A program made the translations under genes and the position numbers. Below, in pieces: positions 40,342-52,869 of a stretch of DNA of 64,000 nucleotides; within the stretch, counting starts at the first letter, position 1; each line of letters begins with the position of its first letter. Location of the stretch: contig JAPFBE010000002.1 in the NCBI GenBank assembly GCA_034336665.1, positions 38,605,406 through 38,669,405 on the forward strand. The letters are read 5' to 3'. The notes below the pieces were generated by a model. The model saw only the letters and a program-made list of their open reading frames with translations, had not been told where the DNA came from and searched no databases. This DNA is from Luscinia megarhynchos (lineage: Eukaryota > Chordata > Aves > Passeriformes > Turdidae).

Positions 40342-40602
40342 ATGCTGTTGCAAAGACAGAGCATCCACTTTATGGAAGCAATTGAAAACTTAGATGATCT
40401 GCTTGGGGCTGTTGCAGTCTGGGAAAATCGTGATTTGTTTTATGAAGTAATGCAGACTGTTTCCCCTTGGCAATGTTTTGGTGTCATATTCCAATTTATA
40501 GAAGATACATCAACCCCGTTACCAGCGCACATTGGTTCTAAAAGCACGTGTGTGGACATGAAGGTGCGCACTGCTGTGTTTGACATATTGAACAGCAGCT
40601 AA
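40342..40602 (+). other. Protein-like open frame, candidate conserved element
   Basis: An ATG frame of 86 codons includes FMEAIENLDDLLGAVAVW and later VWENRDLFYEV. Its composition, with acidic residues, few cysteines and no low-complexity runs, is more protein-like than most chance frames here. No domain is recognised, and I see no strong acceptor directly upstream or donor at the end. The DNA is also motif-dense: CTAATTAAG lies just at the stop codon. A conserved enhancer would look much the same. Two perfect hairpins follow within 200 bp. Coding status is undecided and doubtful. Confidence 0.2.
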
Positions 40603-40685
40603 TTAAGCAGAGCACAGTGAAGCCTCCCACACAGATCATTTTACTTTTGTGTCTTGTAACTTCTCCTACTGAGCTGAAGGATAGC

Positions 40686-40712
40686 CACAGGCAGAAACTA
40701 GGTCTGCCTGTG
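40686..40712. repeat. Perfect hairpin, 10-bp stem
   Basis: CACAGGCAGA (40686-40695) and its exact complement TCTGCCTGTG (40703-40712) flank a 7-base loop. No T-run or other terminator-like signal follows, which would mean little in a vertebrate in any case. Confidence 0.75.
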
Positions 40713-40760
40713 ACAAACAGGGTCCATTTTCATTTCAGCCACTTTTAGTTGATTTCACGT

Positions 40761-40785
40761 CAAGGATGTATAAGATACATCCTTG
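40761..40785. repeat. Perfect hairpin, 11-bp stem
   Basis: CAAGGATGTAT (40761-40771) and ATACATCCTTG (40775-40785) are exact complements around a 3-base AAG loop. A tight perfect stem of this length is expected less than once in a window of this size. It lies only 48 bp from the other perfect hairpin. Confidence 0.78.
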
Positions 40786-43700
40786 TAGATGAAAACCAAT
40801 AACATCAGAAAGCAGTTTTAAGTAGATATTTTCTTAAATGATGCAAGAAAAATGGTTAATTTTGATAGAGCATGTCAAGGGGAAGGAGATGAGGAGTAGT
40901 TAGTATGATATAGTGAGACTCTCCTTTGGTGCTGATCTAAGAGCAATATTATGGAGCAGGTCGTCTCTTCTGATGCATTGTTGGATGTACCTAGTTGATT
41001 TCCTAGTTGAAAGTCTTGGATAGTCTCTGTGGGCAGCTGCTGGGAGACAACTGCCCTATACCTAAGATCTTTAAGATAGAATGATCGCAGACAACATTTT
41101 GTTTCATGATAACAAGATTTGGCGTCGGTTGCCACACTGGGCAGGCTCCAGGATCCTTTATGTGCTTGGAATTAGGAGCCTAAATCACTTGATTTTTTTT
41201 AGCTAAGTAGCTAAAGACCTGCCAGTATCAAGACACTCAGGAGGCATCTCTGCTGTTTCTGCTGACACACAAGGATTTCGCTTTTGGAGAAGCTCTTCCA
41301 TGGTACAATGTAGCCTTTATAGTGTCTTCAAAAATTGATTCTGTTCCCTGCCTAAGACAGGATTTGTGGGTAAAAGGAAGGCTGTGCTTCTGCGTAAACT
41401 GAATTTCTCTTGTTGCTGGAGTTCCATGGAAATGTCTTGGATAGAGCATGAGCTGTTCTTCCTGCCACTCCCTGAGATGGGTCTCAAGTGCTCTGGCTAG
41501 GAACGTGTGGTTACAGGAGGAGGAGAACTCTTCCCCGGTGAGGATTACCGATTGTGTGACAAAACCCAAACCTATTTCCACTGAATTCCCACTTTTTCCA
41601 AGCTGGATATTCAAATTGGCTCAAAACTAAAGTTTTACTTCTTAAAAAATTGGTTTTAAAGAAGGCAGACTGGTATCACCACAAGCAACATCTATTGTTC
41701 TCTTAAGTAACCTAAGTAAAGAGCCACTTGCCCTGTGCTGCCCCATCCTGACTTGACCCTGACCTTACAAACTGCTTTTGTTATCAGTGCTTAAGGGAGT
41801 GCCTTGGCTTCTTTCTCTTCGGTTCCTACCAGTGGTTTGAAAGCTTCATTCCAAGTTCATATGGCTAAGCTAATGTAAACATCTGTGTGTTCAAACATCT
41901 TGTCCTTAAGAGCACTTTTTTATGGAAGAGTTGCTGCTGAGCCACATCTGACCAACAGCACAGCACAGGCATCTACTCATTGTCCAACAATGGTCACTAG
42001 CTGGTGCTTCAGAGGAAAACCAATTTTCACCTTGGCTGTTAAACAGTACATCCTTTTTTTTTGGTAATACTGGCAAGACGGCAAATCCTTGTCAGACTCT
42101 CTGTTTCTTATGCTGTTCACATTTTACGTTGAAGCTCTAGAAAAGCAATGGGTAATGTTACAGCCAGGGGTTGTGAGATGGAAAATGAGGGGAGGAAGTA
42201 AATTTGTCTAAATTAAAAAGATAAAATAGGAAACAAAATAATTGTTAATAGTCTCTTAATAGGATTTTCACAGCATGCTCTGTCCCTGGAACATATCTCT
42301 CTTTGGGGCAGCTTCCCTACCTAGGTGTCCAACAACAAACCTTCTGTGAATAGCTGATATCCTCTATCAAATCTTCACCTCATCTTCAGACATCACAGAG
42401 GTATTGGGTACCTTGGTTCAGAAGGAGGGGAGAGCACCTTATTCTACTGGGTTTCAAGTAATTCATCTGCAAAATATGCTTATGATTCTTTTCCTTTTTG
42501 CTAACTGTGAATTTTTGGTTTGGTCTGTTTCCTTCCAAACGTTTCAGTTGTTTACTTTGGGGATTATGTCTTTTATGAAAATAACCAGGCTTCCAAATAC
42601 AGACTGTCAAGCTTGCCAAGTTACTAGCACACAGGTTGCCAGAGGAGTTTTGCTTCCCGTATTGCCTGTAAGTAGATCAACAATGTGGAAGCTTTGATTT
42701 TTTTAATGTCCTCAGCTCACCTGCTGTATTTTGCTGAGGAAAGGTGAGACAATGCAATACAGAAGAGGAGGAATCTTTTGTCTTTCCCTTTTAGTGACCT
42801 TCTCATGAGGATAACAGCAAAGTGCACAGGCACCACTAACATGCCCAGCTATTGTGTGTTTGGATGATACCAGTTATTTCTGGAGATGATTTTTCTTCAT
42901 TGTTTTCCTGAGAACTGCAGGGCCTCTGTTGAGGTTGTCTTTAAGTAATTCCTAGGAAATATATGTGTCCAAACCAGTTAATTTCTGATGTGCTTGCTAC
43001 AGCAATGTAGCCCAGAAGACCAGCAAATAACAGAAAAAAAATCTGCAAAAAGAAAGAAGCACAAAATAGGCAAGATTTGAAACTCTCAAAAGTATGACAA
43101 TGTTAGGAATTGTTCTCCTTGTTATCCTTATGGTCTAGCACTCTAACACCTAGAATTTTAGTGGCTTTTGTCCCTTAAGCTTTGCTGTCTGCTTCTGTTG
43201 CCAGAGCTGCCTTGCTGCAGCACTTTCTTAGGGAGACAGTGGATGTGTCTGGACAAATATATGTTCACCCTCCACAAAAAAATGGACAAAGAGAACTAAA
43301 GAATGAAATAAAACCTTGCCAAGACCTGTGATCTTTTAGAGGGCACCTGTTGAACTGCTTAAAATGGTTTGTGGGTTAACAAATCCATCTATAACACAAA
43401 AGTAAACAGGAGTCAACATTGGTGGTTTCTGTTGTGTTGAATCAAAGCTCAGGCAGGCACGGGCATGCTCCAGATGCCTCGCACTTGATCATCTGATACA
43501 CAGGTGACCCAGTTACGAGGGCTGATATGTGGGAAGTTATGCTGAACTGTGTGCTCAATCCATAGCTGTGCAGTGGCACTCAGCAACAGTTGTTGGCTGT
43601 AGCTGCCTTTGGAAGGATGTCAGGTCAGGCTGGAGCCTGGATTTAGCTCATTTATTATAAGGACTTTTGTCAACTGCTATGGATCATTTCAGACTGCATT

Positions 43701-44014
43701 GTGATTCTCAGTGGATGAGGTTGCAAATGTAATTCATGAAAATTTTATTAAACTGATCAAGCACAGCACAAAGCTTTAGCTAGAATGTATTGCATCTGTG
43801 AGCTTCCTCTGAACATTAAAAGGAGCTGACTTAGTGATGCATCTTTTCATGTATCATATCATCCATCAGATAACAACATTTGCAGAAGCACAGGAACGGG
43901 AGAGATTATTTTGATGTCTTCTGCAGCGTGCTGCATGGATCTGCTTTCTCTTTTTCCTTGATCTCTTCCGTGTCTCCAACTCTGTCTCTGTGTCTCTCTC
44001 TTTTCCAATTTATC
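40786..44014. other. Non-coding, no gene recognised
   Basis: A 125-codon minus-strand frame (41237-41614) starts only from a TTG and shows no domain. Other frames are shorter. No repeats are recognised. Confidence 0.55.
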
Positions 44015-44240
44015 TGGATTAAACAAGTCTCTGATTATTCTTTATGCCACTGCAAATAAAGTCATTTTCAGAAACAGATGTCGAAAGAGCCCAGTGAAAT
44101 AATCCTGGAGGCAGATGCAGTCTTCCATAAGCTGCCAAGTGCATGGTGCAATCAAAGTGATGAAACAAAATGGAACAGGCTGCAGAAAAAGTAATTAAAT
44201 TATAGTTCCATTGTAGAAGCACATTTTAAAATTACTGAGA
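44015..44240. promoter_or_regulatory. Candidate conserved non-coding element
   Basis: A single-copy-looking stretch with evenly mixed composition contains clustered developmental-type motifs: GATTATTC near 44033, GCAAATAAAGTCATTTTC near 44052, an AAACAGATG E-box string near 44073, CAATCAAAG (a TCF/SOX-like core) near 44151 and TAATTAAATTA near 44192. No repeat signature is present. Vertebrate enhancers that are strongly conserved often look like this, but I could not align it to anything. A call by appearance only. Confidence 0.3.
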
Positions 44241-44879
44241 TTCAGAGCCCATAATGCTGGTATTATAGTTGAAAGAATACTTGCCATGGGTCATGAGCAT
44301 TTTTTTTAACAGTTATTAATCATGCTTGACTGGAAAGACATGTGTAACCTACAACAAGCAGTGGCTGTAGTTGTGCCAAAGGAAGCTTTTGTTCCCTGAA
44401 AAGAATTGTATCAAAGGCCAGTGTGTCCTATTATTACGTGTGCAATAGCAACGTGCAGAATCTGAAACAGGCTTTTCAGATTTCAATACAGAGCACTGGA
44501 GGGGAAAAAAGAAAACAAGTATTGTAACTCTTTGAATACTATATGACCTCCTTTTCTTCTTACCAAGTTAGCTTACTTATTGATTAAATAATAGTAAAAA
44601 AATTTCTAAATATCCGTCCCCAACTTCAATAAAAATAATTCCAGTGCTCTAGTATAAATGAGAAAGAGACAGAAAATGTAGAAAGTCTTGGAGACTGGAG
44701 ATTAATAAGACTTCATAAGTTCATTTTCCTCTGTTTTCTTGACATTAGACTGGACAGTGACTACGATCCGCCTCCATCTTTCTGTCAGATTTAGTAAGTA
44801 GGTTTTTTTCTGTTCTCCTCTCAATGAAATCCTTCTTCTTATTCCATTTTTTTTGTTTGTTTGAGATCTTTTGGGTTTT

Positions 44880-44901
44880 CTGGATTGGATTGGATTGGAT
44901 T
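44880..44901. repeat. (TGGAT)4 pentanucleotide repeat
   Basis: Four tandem TGGAT units end in a T-run. A further TGGATTGG occurs about 40 bp downstream. Confidence 0.88.
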
Positions 44902-45634
44902 TTTTTCATGTTGCTATGGTTATGGATTGGCCAGGTGCAAATATAAAATAAGAGTTGATTGTGAGAACATAGTTGCTTCCTATTCCCCTGCTTCAAAGTA
45001 CAGGTTTAAACCTTTAATTTTTACCCTGGGTCAACCCCAGGTCTTTTGTATCATCAGGGCCTTCCAGATGTGACTCATTTTTAAGAACTGGGTTTCTCAG
45101 TTGTTGTATTTTTATTGTAAATGTACTGCTTGTTTTGCAGATTTATTGTCACTTTTTTTTTCACTGTGTTACTTTTAGGGTTATTATCTTTCTGCTCCTT
45201 TTTGAGCTCTTCTCTTTTTAGTGTCTGCAGTCCATCCAAGTAACAGTCATTAATATGATACTAATACCTTCTTCCAGTTATTTATGTAGACACTACCAAA
45301 ACTTTAGTAATGCTTTTCTTTATTATTTTATATGGGGTTATTTATTTATTTAGTAGTAACACTTTTCCTGGGTGTGTATATCCATGTATATATCTGGCAT
45401 TTCTGCAGTAAGTCAGCAATTGCCTTCTCTTGATCGTTACTTTTTTCTTTTGAATGAACTAACAGATCACTTTGTGGTCCCAGGCAAAAGGTGGGAAGGT
45501 AAAGGCTGCATCAAATCATTCACATTAGCCAAGTCCTGTCTTGTTTCCGTAAAGAACATACAGCACCAAATTACACCCCTGTTATGTCCAGCAGGATTGT
45601 GTAGGAGCCACAGTGCTACTGAAGCAGCTGTGAG

Positions 45635-45649
45635 AAAAAAAAAAAAAAA
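45635..45649 (+). repeat. Poly-A run (15 A)
   Basis: A pure A-run. No retroposed body is recognised upstream, so it is most likely a simple homopolymer. Confidence 0.88.
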
Positions 45650-48339
45650 GTGCCCTGTGTCTGCTTAAAGCACCTCTTGTTGGGACTTTCTCTGAGTCTG
45701 GGAGCTTTTAAAGTGATTGTATTAGTTCACTTTCAGAGTCCCCTCTTTCTGCTTTGCTCACTCAAGGTTATCATTGGGAGAAGAGGCTCCCAGTGACCTG
45801 CAGTGGAACCATGACCTTGCACCTGCTTACTCTGTGTCTCCATGAAACTTGTGTGAACCTGACACTTTGACACCCCTGTATCTCTTAAAAATGTTTAAAG
45901 TGTTTGGGAAGCTTGTATACATTCATGGACATATAAACCTACATGTGCATGCTTGTTTTTTTATGGAAAGAGACTTAAGGTTAGACAAAAAGACGCTTCA
46001 TTAGGCACTGTTTCAGCTGAGCAACTTGGTGAAACAAATCAGTTGTTTATTCAAAAATAGGCTCTTCCCTTTCTAAAGGTTCCACAGAAATAACAAATGG
46101 ATGGCCAGAGCCAAATGCAGTGCTAGAGCAAGATATAGTGGCTCACTTTACAACTGGCGCTTTGAAGTCACTAATAAACTATTTGATGTTTTTCTTTGGT
46201 TTTTAATACTTCATTAATTAGACTGGCTTTTGAGTTTTAAAGATTCTCCTAGTTTAAATCAGTGACAAAAATATTGATTTAAGTGGCTTAAATCTTGGGA
46301 TGTGTTTGGCTCTTTACTCTGAGTATTGACTGCCCATAAAAGAGTTGTTTATTGTGGGCTGAGGTTTGATTTTTTTAGATTGGGTGAGTTTTTTTCTATT
46401 AAATCTTTTTTCAAATGAGTCTCTGGAACTTACTGGATTTTTCTACCTACTCCATAGTCATTAATTTCACAGTGAAATTTGTATAATGCTCTTTAGGTTT
46501 TCACTAACTATCAGTGGCTGAGGACTTAAATATTCAGGTTGTGGCTTTTGAAGGCAACAATTCCAACACCATGGCAGGACATTGCAGCATTGCTTTTTGT
46601 TTTTCCCTTTTATCTCTATGAATGATGGAAGTCTTTGCAGTACTCAGCCATATTTGCAGCTGTTACAGCTGTGCTGCTGTTGGACAGGTTTCTGAGACAA
46701 TTCCATCTTTGCCTCAAGCAAGCACAAATGTGACATGCCAAGAGGGAGCTGTGACTCACACTCCAGAGGATGGTACCCATCCCCTTGTGACTGAAGGATT
46801 GGAGCTCATCCTCTTCCCTCTCTGAGAGGCTGTGTGAATTTCCCTTTCTTTAAATAAGTATTTGTTTTATTCATTTGGGAAGCTTGAATGGGCTTTCAAA
46901 TCACAGCCTTGTAAATAGCATAATTAAGGTGATGACAAAAGATATTTATTCATGTCAGAGGTTTAGTTTTATCAATATATAATATTTCAATGTTTAATGA
47001 AGTGAAATGCATCATCATTGTTATTAGCCTCATTTCACTGATCAACAACCGTGTTTGTGGTTTGAGAGAAACAACTGACTCATGTTTATCAAACCAGATA
47101 TGTCTAGAAAACATTTAATTTACAATAGATTGGACAAAGATATATTCTAGGACAGATATAATTTCAACACCAATGGAAATATAAAACCCCAAATATATTT
47201 AAATATCTGTTTGTTTTGTGCCCAGTGGGAGCATACTTGATGGGTTAGTGTTTCCTATTAAAGAAGCTTCTGTATTTCCTTGACTATTCTGGTTTGGGGA
47301 ATTTTTTGCTTTGATCAGTAAGAAGCTGTCTATACTCCTATATGTACTGGCGAAGAAAATTATAGATCATTATGTCAGTGAGATTGTTTCTACTGAAGAT
47401 AAAAATCTCATTTTAAAAATCATTCTATTCCTAATATTTTCTTATTGGATTACACCCTAGCAATGTGTGGTGCATAATGTTTTAAAATTTGCCCACGTCT
47501 GTCATGTAAAAAAACATACCTTACTTGGTTCTCAGCATTTAACCATATTCTGTGTGTATATGCGTACTATGTTTAAATGTATCTTTTTTTAATGTATGCA
47601 CATAAATCTTACTTTAAATATATTGGAAATAGACTGTGTGAACAATTTCTCTGTTCTCTTACACATTTTAAAAAATGGGAAAGAGACTTAGGCTTGGCTC
47701 ATTTTTCTTGTAAGTACGTGTATTTTTAAATCAACAAGCAAAGCTGTTGCTTTATTTGTTTTAAATTATATTAAGGTAAATTTACAATGGAAACACTATT
47801 CCAGAATTAAATTATTTATTGACGCATTTGACTTTAGGGGGCAGAGATTATATAACAAATACACTGCACATTCGCAGTGTTTAGGTGATAGAAAATAGGC
47901 TTTTTCCAGGAATAGGTATGGTAGGCTGTTCTTGTAAGCTGCTCTGTGCTGGACAGAACACTATGTTACTTGTGATGACAATCTGTTCCATTTTTTGTCT
48001 GCTTCCCTCTGACTTATATGTACATTTCTTTATTAAATTTATTATCTCACACTATATGGAATGATTAATCCAAGTTAGTTAGAGTGTCTGTTTCTTAGTC
48101 AAACATAAGGAAGTAAGGCAAAATTTCCATTTGAAACAAGCAACAGAAAAAGTCCCACAGGTCTGAGAAACGTGGTGCTTTACATGAGGGTTTGCAGCCA
48201 CAGGATAAAGTGGCAGTTAAAGCTGATTTTATGCTTAAAGCTATGATTAGAGCTTTAGAGTCTCCAGTAAATAACTGGTCTACCATATGCATAAATTGTC
48301 TTGCCTGATGTTGCAAACTGGCAGGTTTGTGATGAAGCT

Positions 48340-48670
48340 TACACTTTGTTTCATTGCTGCCATTAGGAAGGGAAGGAAAGCACCTTCTGCTCTGTCCTCC
48401 TGCTTATCCTTGAATCCTCTTGGAGAATATTTGCACAGAGTAATTTATAGTGGGCTGCCACAACTTTCTTGTGGAAGCATTTATGTTGCATTAGTCCAAC
48501 ACATCAGCTTCTATCTGCAAGAGCTTTTATCTGCCTGGCTTTTGCACATATGCAGAAGTGCTAGTTGGCTGCTGGGTTTGTACAAAGTATTGGCATGCTT
48601 GCTCCATTGCTTGTCTTGTAGTTCATGGGGAATTGTAAAGATGCTGTCTGCATTTCTGCCAGGGTAATTC
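48340..48670. promoter_or_regulatory. Candidate conserved non-coding element
   Basis: The stretch is GC-richer than its very AT-rich left flank and holds motif-dense strings such as AGTAATTTATAGTGGG near 48439 and TTTATGTTGCATTAG near 48480. A plus-strand frame of 126 codons (48287-48667) runs through it. Its peptide is rich in S, L and C with no domain, and it ends in a stop just after TGCCAGGG. I favour a regulatory element or nothing over a gene. Confidence 0.22.
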
Positions 48671-51600
48671 TTTCTGGAAAAATTGCAGAAAGAAGGGAAA
48701 AAATTAGAAAGATGGAAGACACCTTTGGCAAAAGAATCACTGTGTTTTCCATAGCCTAGAAATTATTTACATCCATCAGACCCCAGATCTGTTTGGCATT
48801 TGCTGAATACGATTATGTAGCTTTTCTAGATTTCCTGATACTTCTTTTCCAGACATTTTATAGCATTTATTGCCTGTTTGACATGTCATTCTTTCTAAAG
48901 GGATAACTTTTGATATTTTGGCAGTGTGCAGCTCGTCTATTCACACACAGAATAATATTTTGACATTAACTTAGGTTAAATAAGTAATTTGTCATTAAAT
49001 GTTGATAGTAGAAAATTTGTGAACAAGACAATAGTCTTTATTGTGCTTCTGTGTATTTTTCCTCCTATAATAAATTCACTGCATCATATTTTTAATTCAA
49101 AAGGCTTTACAAAAACGTTATTAGTAGAAGAGTCAATAAATATGTTGCTGTTTACTTCCTTTAATAAATCAAAAAGGGAACAACCAGTATAATTGCCTAA
49201 AGCTTATGCTTATTGACTAGTGTGAGGAAAAGTGGTCCATTTTAAGAGCAGGACTCATATGCATCAAGTTCAATAGCTAAACATTCATCAGTTGAGAACA
49301 GAAAAAATAGGTCTCTAATCTTTTGCTGTTCTCTTCAAAGATTATTTGACATCCAGTGATCTTCAGCAAATGAGATGTCAGTTGTACAGGGTGAGGGCAT
49401 TTCTCGTTTTAGGGAGAACACAAAGGCAGCTGCAGGGAGAGCACAAGGCAGCTTCTTCTATAGATAGGATAAGTTCTTCCTCAGGCAAAACACCATTAAA
49501 CATATCAAAGAAAAACCAGTGTCACTTCACATGCTTCATAAAATTACATTCAAAAGGCAGCATTCCTGGACTCTTGCCAGTTTTTGTACTTGCAATTGCC
49601 TATAAAAGTTGTTCTGTTATTTTTTCAGCCTCTTCTTTATCAGTTTCACGTCTTTGGCAAAACTACTACTTCCAGCCATCTGTAGTAACTATAGAGCTTA
49701 GCATATGACAGATAAAGAGATTTTTTACAATAATTAGTAAAAGCAGCACAGGGCTTTGCTAAGCTGTGCAACTGCTTTTTGTTAGTGGCTGTTAACTGGT
49801 AGAAGAATGTGTTGCTCTTTAATCTCCTTTGACTTTTGAGCTAATATTTTAGCACTAAAACCCCCCCCTACAAGCATGTATTTTCTGTATCTGTTTGTGT
49901 ACTCAATTACTGCTCTCTTAATAGCCCATATTCAGCTTATTTTTATTAGTTGTTATTTGTATCTCCTTGAGCATCTAATACATGAATTTCCTGAATCCTT
50001 CTTCTCTCTAGTGTTTAAATTTCATTCTTAAGCTGTTCTTTTATCTTATTTTACCTTTTTAGCAAAAAACCCATTGTGCCAACTGACACATGAAAGCTTT
50101 TTTCTGATAACACAAAGAATTAATTTTCTCATTTCTGTATTTTTGGATTCACATCAACTATCCCCCTACTTAAAATGGGCCATGATACAACAATTTAAGG
50201 GAGCCAGGATCTGCAGATCTTGTTCTGTTCTTGAAAGAGTTAGAGATTAGCATTAAATCTATTTTGGGGATATAAATTATAAGGATGTGAATAAAATGTA
50301 TAATCTTATTCCTTTGTGTAGAGTCCTCTCTAGTAATTTGGGAGATGGAAGTGATAAAGTAGAAAGGTTGATTCTGCACCTGCTTCTTTAGCTATTGTTC
50401 ATTAATCAGGTTCTCCTGGTGAGGCTTCTGTGTAAAACTGGAGTGCTCCAAAGCCTCATTTCTCCTATTGCAAATAATTATTATTAGGAGAGAAATCCTT
50501 TGAAGAGTTGTCATTATTGTTACTGTTATGTTATTGTGGGCTTCCTTTGAGCTTTTTGTTTTTAGTAACCTCACGACAATATGGTTTAGTAACAGTGGAT
50601 GTCTTTATCCTTCAGTTGACACAGAAACTGAAGAAGTGTATGTTTAGCAAATATCCAGTTGTCTTCTTTTGCTTCAACTGAGACTGTAAATATTGTCTGA
50701 TCGTTATCTCTTTTAATAATTTCTGAAAAAATGTTCCTTGAAACAAATTAATTCAACTGCAGCTGAGCTGGTTTTGCTCTGGATTTCTCCTAGAGTTGTG
50801 GTTGTTGGTTTTTGGCAGGGAGGTAACTTTTGCCAGTGGTTTTCTTGGGTAATTACACTGTGTAGTTCTTTGACATCCAGAGATGTTACTTTCAAGTGAA
50901 AAGCCATAGATAATAGCTGTCTAGCTTATCTAAGAGCTTGTAAGCAAAGTAGTCATCTCCTCGTTTGACAACACGAACCTTTCTTATTTCTAATTTTAAG
51001 CCTTACTGTATGGCCAAATACGTTGACTCTACTGATAATGTCATCAGTTCTTATCCTGTGGTAATTTTCTTACATTCCTTATCCCTTCCTGTATTCCCTC
51101 CAGTTTAAATGAAAGACTAAAATCGTGTCAGTAGCATAAATCTGCCTCCAAAGAACTGTGCTCTGCTGAAAGCACAGGCTGTTTCTCCTCATAATGAGTG
51201 TGTTTCTTCCAATTCCTGGGAGGTCTCCCTCCACCTGGATTCTTCTGATCAAGAGGGCTTAGCTACAGCCTTTTCATGACTTCCTGTGTTTCATTTTTCT
51301 CTGCTCTTTTTTATTCACTCTTGCTATCTTTTTTACCTTCTTTTTTTCCTTTGGTAATACTCGTTTTTTGGAGTTCTTGCTAAATAGATGAAACTAAACT
51401 ATTTCTTTGTAACAGTAGTGTGTTACTGTGCAGTTTCCAGTTCTTCGTAACTCATGATACATCTCTGTTCATCTTCATGTTTATTCTGCTGATGTCTTAG
51501 TCTTCCTTTTCATGCCCCTCTGTTTATGGCTTGATATCTGCTGCCTAGCTACCCCTCCTTTGGGATATTTTCACATATTATGCAAATGACACGTTTGCTG

Positions 51601-52199
51601 TGAGAGACTGGACATTCTCATGTTTCCCTTACAGAAGTTATCTTTTTCTAAACCTACAGATATATGGAAACTATATGACTGAGTTTAACCATCCACATGC
51701 AAATTAGAAGTAGCATCTTCTGAATGGCAGTCACTATAATTTCTCTATTCTTTTATCTTTTTTTTTTCTTCCAGTGGAACAGCTGGAATTTGTTTGTTTC
51801 AATTTCATCAGTAGATTCTTCCTTGCTTTTCTTCATAATTACATTTTTCAGTTGGTGGTGATGAAGCATCATAATTAGGTTCAAGAGGTTTTGAACAATC
51901 AAACACAGAGAGTGCTATGGTGGGTGCTCTGGCCAGTTTCCTCTTTCCCAACAGCTCAGATTTAACAACTGTAAAATCAAGATTTCACATAGCAGAGCAG
52001 GCTTCCTTCTTTAACATTTCCAGGTAGATCTTGCTTCCACATTGATTTTTTTCACACTGTTCCATGTAGCAGCTATCTGAAGCTTCATTTCTCTCTTTCT
52101 CCCTGCCTTTCTCCTTCTCTTGTCTCTTCATCTTTTTGCTTTTCAGCACGCCTCTGTGACTGTGCAGCTCCACCCCACCTCACCCTGTGCAACTCTGTT
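48671..52199. other. Non-coding, no gene recognised
   Basis: The plus strand is T-rich from 49850 to 52200. Some of 50935-51130 faintly resembles antisense CR1, but the match is too weak to annotate. A 120-codon plus-strand frame (49346-49708) begins only at a TTG and has no domain. Confidence 0.5.
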
Positions 52200-52380
52200 T
52201 CTCTCCCTTCTCCCTTGCATCCCTCTGGATCTTCGAGATGAGAGCTCTCTTGGCAGATTCACAGATGTCAAATAATTTATTTTGGCTTTAAACTCGGAGA
52301 TCAATTGTCTGATGTCTGCCTTGGTACTATGTTGATTTTATTCATTTTTGGCATCCCTGTTTGCTGCATTCTTATCCTGC
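52200..52380. promoter_or_regulatory. Candidate conserved non-coding element
   Basis: After a C/T-rich tract, 52228-52325 shows dense, well-mixed motifs, including CTTCGAGATGAG, TGTCAAATAATTTATT and GATCAATTGTCTGATG. It has no repeat signature. Appearance only; no alignment was possible. Confidence 0.2.
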
Positions 52381-52869
52381 ATGCCTGAAGTGGTTGCCTT
52401 AACTTACATATTTTTTTTAAGCACTGTGCAGCCATATTCTCTGCAATGACCTGCTTATTTTCTTGTGGGGGATTAATAGGCTTTAGGGGTAGGAAGAAAA
52501 GGGGTCATGAGGTTGATTTTCTGTGTCTCAGGCTTCAGGCAGCCATCTCACACTATCAGCCACAAGGATTCCTAACCTCCATGTGTGTGCATATGTGGGG
52601 GTTGTGACACTGCCCTTCAGCTATATAGTTCATCTTGTAGCTTTTATTAATTCACTGAAATCCCTAAGGAACTCTGTTGGGTTTTTGTAGTAGTCCAGTG
52701 AACATGTGGCTTAGCTGCTTGTTGTTTTATTCACCTAATCTACCCACAATTACAGAAAAGCCGTGTTAAAAAATTGTATGCAATAAATATTGAGCATATA
52801 GGACATGTGGGTTTATGCCAGCTTGGGATAGCTAGTATTAAAAATGCATAGAAACATATAATTAGAGAT

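Larger units (their letters stand above)
44241..48339. other. AT-rich non-coding, no gene recognised
   Basis: The stretch contains a pentanucleotide repeat and a poly-A run, both listed separately. Sequence from 46900 to 48060 is very AT-rich. No frame has coding character. Confidence 0.55.

Noticed and set aside
41237..41614. 125-codon minus-strand frame
   Set aside because: It opens only at a TTG, has no clear acceptor upstream and no recognisable domain.
49346..49708. 120-codon plus-strand frame, and a minus-strand piece with an acidic stretch (PEEELILSIEEA)
   Set aside because: The plus frame begins at a TTG. The minus piece is only about 46 codons between stops and matches nothing I know. 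A pseudogene was considered but needs too many frame changes.
50935..51130. Possible antisense CR1 fragment
   Set aside because: A few words resemble antisense CR1, but the order and spacing cannot be followed for more than about 40 bp.
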